From Pelagibius sp037652055 (GTDB taxonomy: Bacteria > Pseudomonadota > Alphaproteobacteria > Kiloniellales > Kiloniellaceae): a DNA stretch of 64,000 nucleotides. Shown here piece after piece: positions 63,593 through 64,000 of the stretch. How positions within the stretch are numbered: position 1 is the first letter of the stretch; each line of letters begins with the position of its first letter. The notes beneath the pieces are model-generated. The model was not told the DNA's origin. It was given only the letters and a program-made list of their open reading frames with translations, and did no database searches. A program made the translations under genes and the position numbers. The DNA is taken from the NCBI RefSeq assembly GCF_037652055.1, contig NZ_JBBKAH010000003.1, positions 248,001-312,000 on the forward strand, written 5' to 3'.

Positions 63593-64000
63593 ATGACCAG
63601 TCAGAACAAGGCTGCCCCAAACAAAGCGGCTGAAGCAGCCGCCGCCCAAGGTGTCCATTCCCTCAGCCCGCACCTCGTCTGCCGCGACGCCCGAAAGGCG
63701 ATCGACTTCTACAAGACGGCACTCGGCGCCGAAGAGCTGATCGTCCTCCCCGCCCCCGACGGCAAGATCATGCACGCCTGCCTCCGAATCAACGGCTCGT
63801 CGGTCATGCTGGTCGACGAGAATGTCGGCTGCGGCGCGGCCTCGCCGCAGCACCTCGGCGGCTCGCCGGTCACCCTGCACCTCATCGTCGACGACGCCGA
63901 TGCCGTGGCGGCGCGCGCCGTCGCCGCCGGCGCCAAGATCGTCATGCCTGTCGCCGACCAGTTCTGGGGCGACCGCTACGGCGTGATCGCGGATCCCTTC
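63593..64000 (+). CDS. VOC-fold PhnB-like protein, 3' end cut by window
   Basis: At least 136 residues, open to the window end. HSLSPHLVCRDARKAIDFYKTALGAEELIVLPAPDGKIMHACLRINGSSVMLVDE, then GGSPVTLHLIVDDADAVAARAVAAGAKIVMPVADQFWGDRYGVIADPF, the PhnB-like glyoxalase/bleomycin-resistance layout. GGAG stands 9 bases before the ATG at 63593; an ATG at 63581 overlapping the previous stop is also possible. Third VOC gene of the cassette. Confidence 0.9.
   Translation, partial: MTSQNKAAPNKAAEAAAAQGVHSLSPHLVCRDARKAIDFYKTALGAEELIVLPAPDGKIMHACLRINGSSVMLVDENVGCGAASPQHLGGSPVTLHLIVDDADAVAARAVAAGAKIVMPVADQFWGDRYGVIADPF

Overview
The window is high-GC bacterial DNA with tightly packed genes and almost no repeats. 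A MipZ-family ATPase, a PAS_5-type PAS protein, a TAXI-type TRAP transporter and many periplasmic oxidoreductases point to an alphaproteobacterium, most likely a free-living member of the Rhodospirillales/Kiloniellales type. The taxon is inferred from gene families, not from a marker gene.

Layout. 1-7.2 kb: 3' end of an aldose 1-epimerase coupled to an unrecognised membrane protein, an SLC13 permease with two RCK_C domains, an unusual TerB-MipZ fusion ATPase, a DUF3313-like lipoprotein and a DUF454 membrane protein. 7.2-15.4 kb: a PQQ module. A sorbosone-dehydrogenase-type quinoprotein, a small cytochrome c and a YHS-domain protein lie close to a complete pqqABCDE operon that makes the cofactor. 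A terminator-like hairpin separates pqqA from pqqB. 15.4-34.2 kb: an orphan PAS histidine kinase, a second SLC13 permease, an unknown coiled-coil membrane protein, an HPII-type catalase, a flavodoxin-family protein, sulfoacetaldehyde acetyltransferase (xsc), an atypical pyruvate kinase, a 1210-residue DUF748/AsmA-like protein, a P4-type HAD phosphatase, an NhaP-type antiporter and a PEP-CTERM protein.

34.6-44.7 kb looks like an accessory island. An intact tRNA-Met(CAT) stands at 44676-44752, and a 42-base near-copy of its 3' half (4 mismatches, same orientation) lies at 34604-34645. Both copies are followed by a hairpin terminator. Between them are an IorAB-type molybdenum hydroxylase, GNAT, DoxX, DUF6644/DUF6152-like, AraC and NmrA genes, a truncated acetyltransferase, and long stretches with no recognisable gene. 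No integrase is visible, so an old or decayed element is the best reading.

44.8-64 kb returns to ordinary dense chromosome: PAS_5 and SCP2 proteins, a second IorAB-type hydroxylase pair, an alpha/beta hydrolase with a TAXI-TRAP system and a LysR regulator, mnmA, an aldo/keto reductase with TetR, an SDR/SnoaL/Atu4866 operon with divergent LysR, another hydrolase, a DUF302 protein, and a MarR regulator divergent from three VOC-fold genes. A perfect 18-bp palindrome sits in that last divergent gap.

The most notable points are the TerB-MipZ fusion, the tRNA-half footprint of the island, a Glu-to-Gln change at the expected catalytic glutamate of the island molybdenum hydroxylase, the pqqA/pqqB attenuator, and several well-formed operator-like sequences. 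I found no CRISPR array, rRNA, insertion sequence or phage module.
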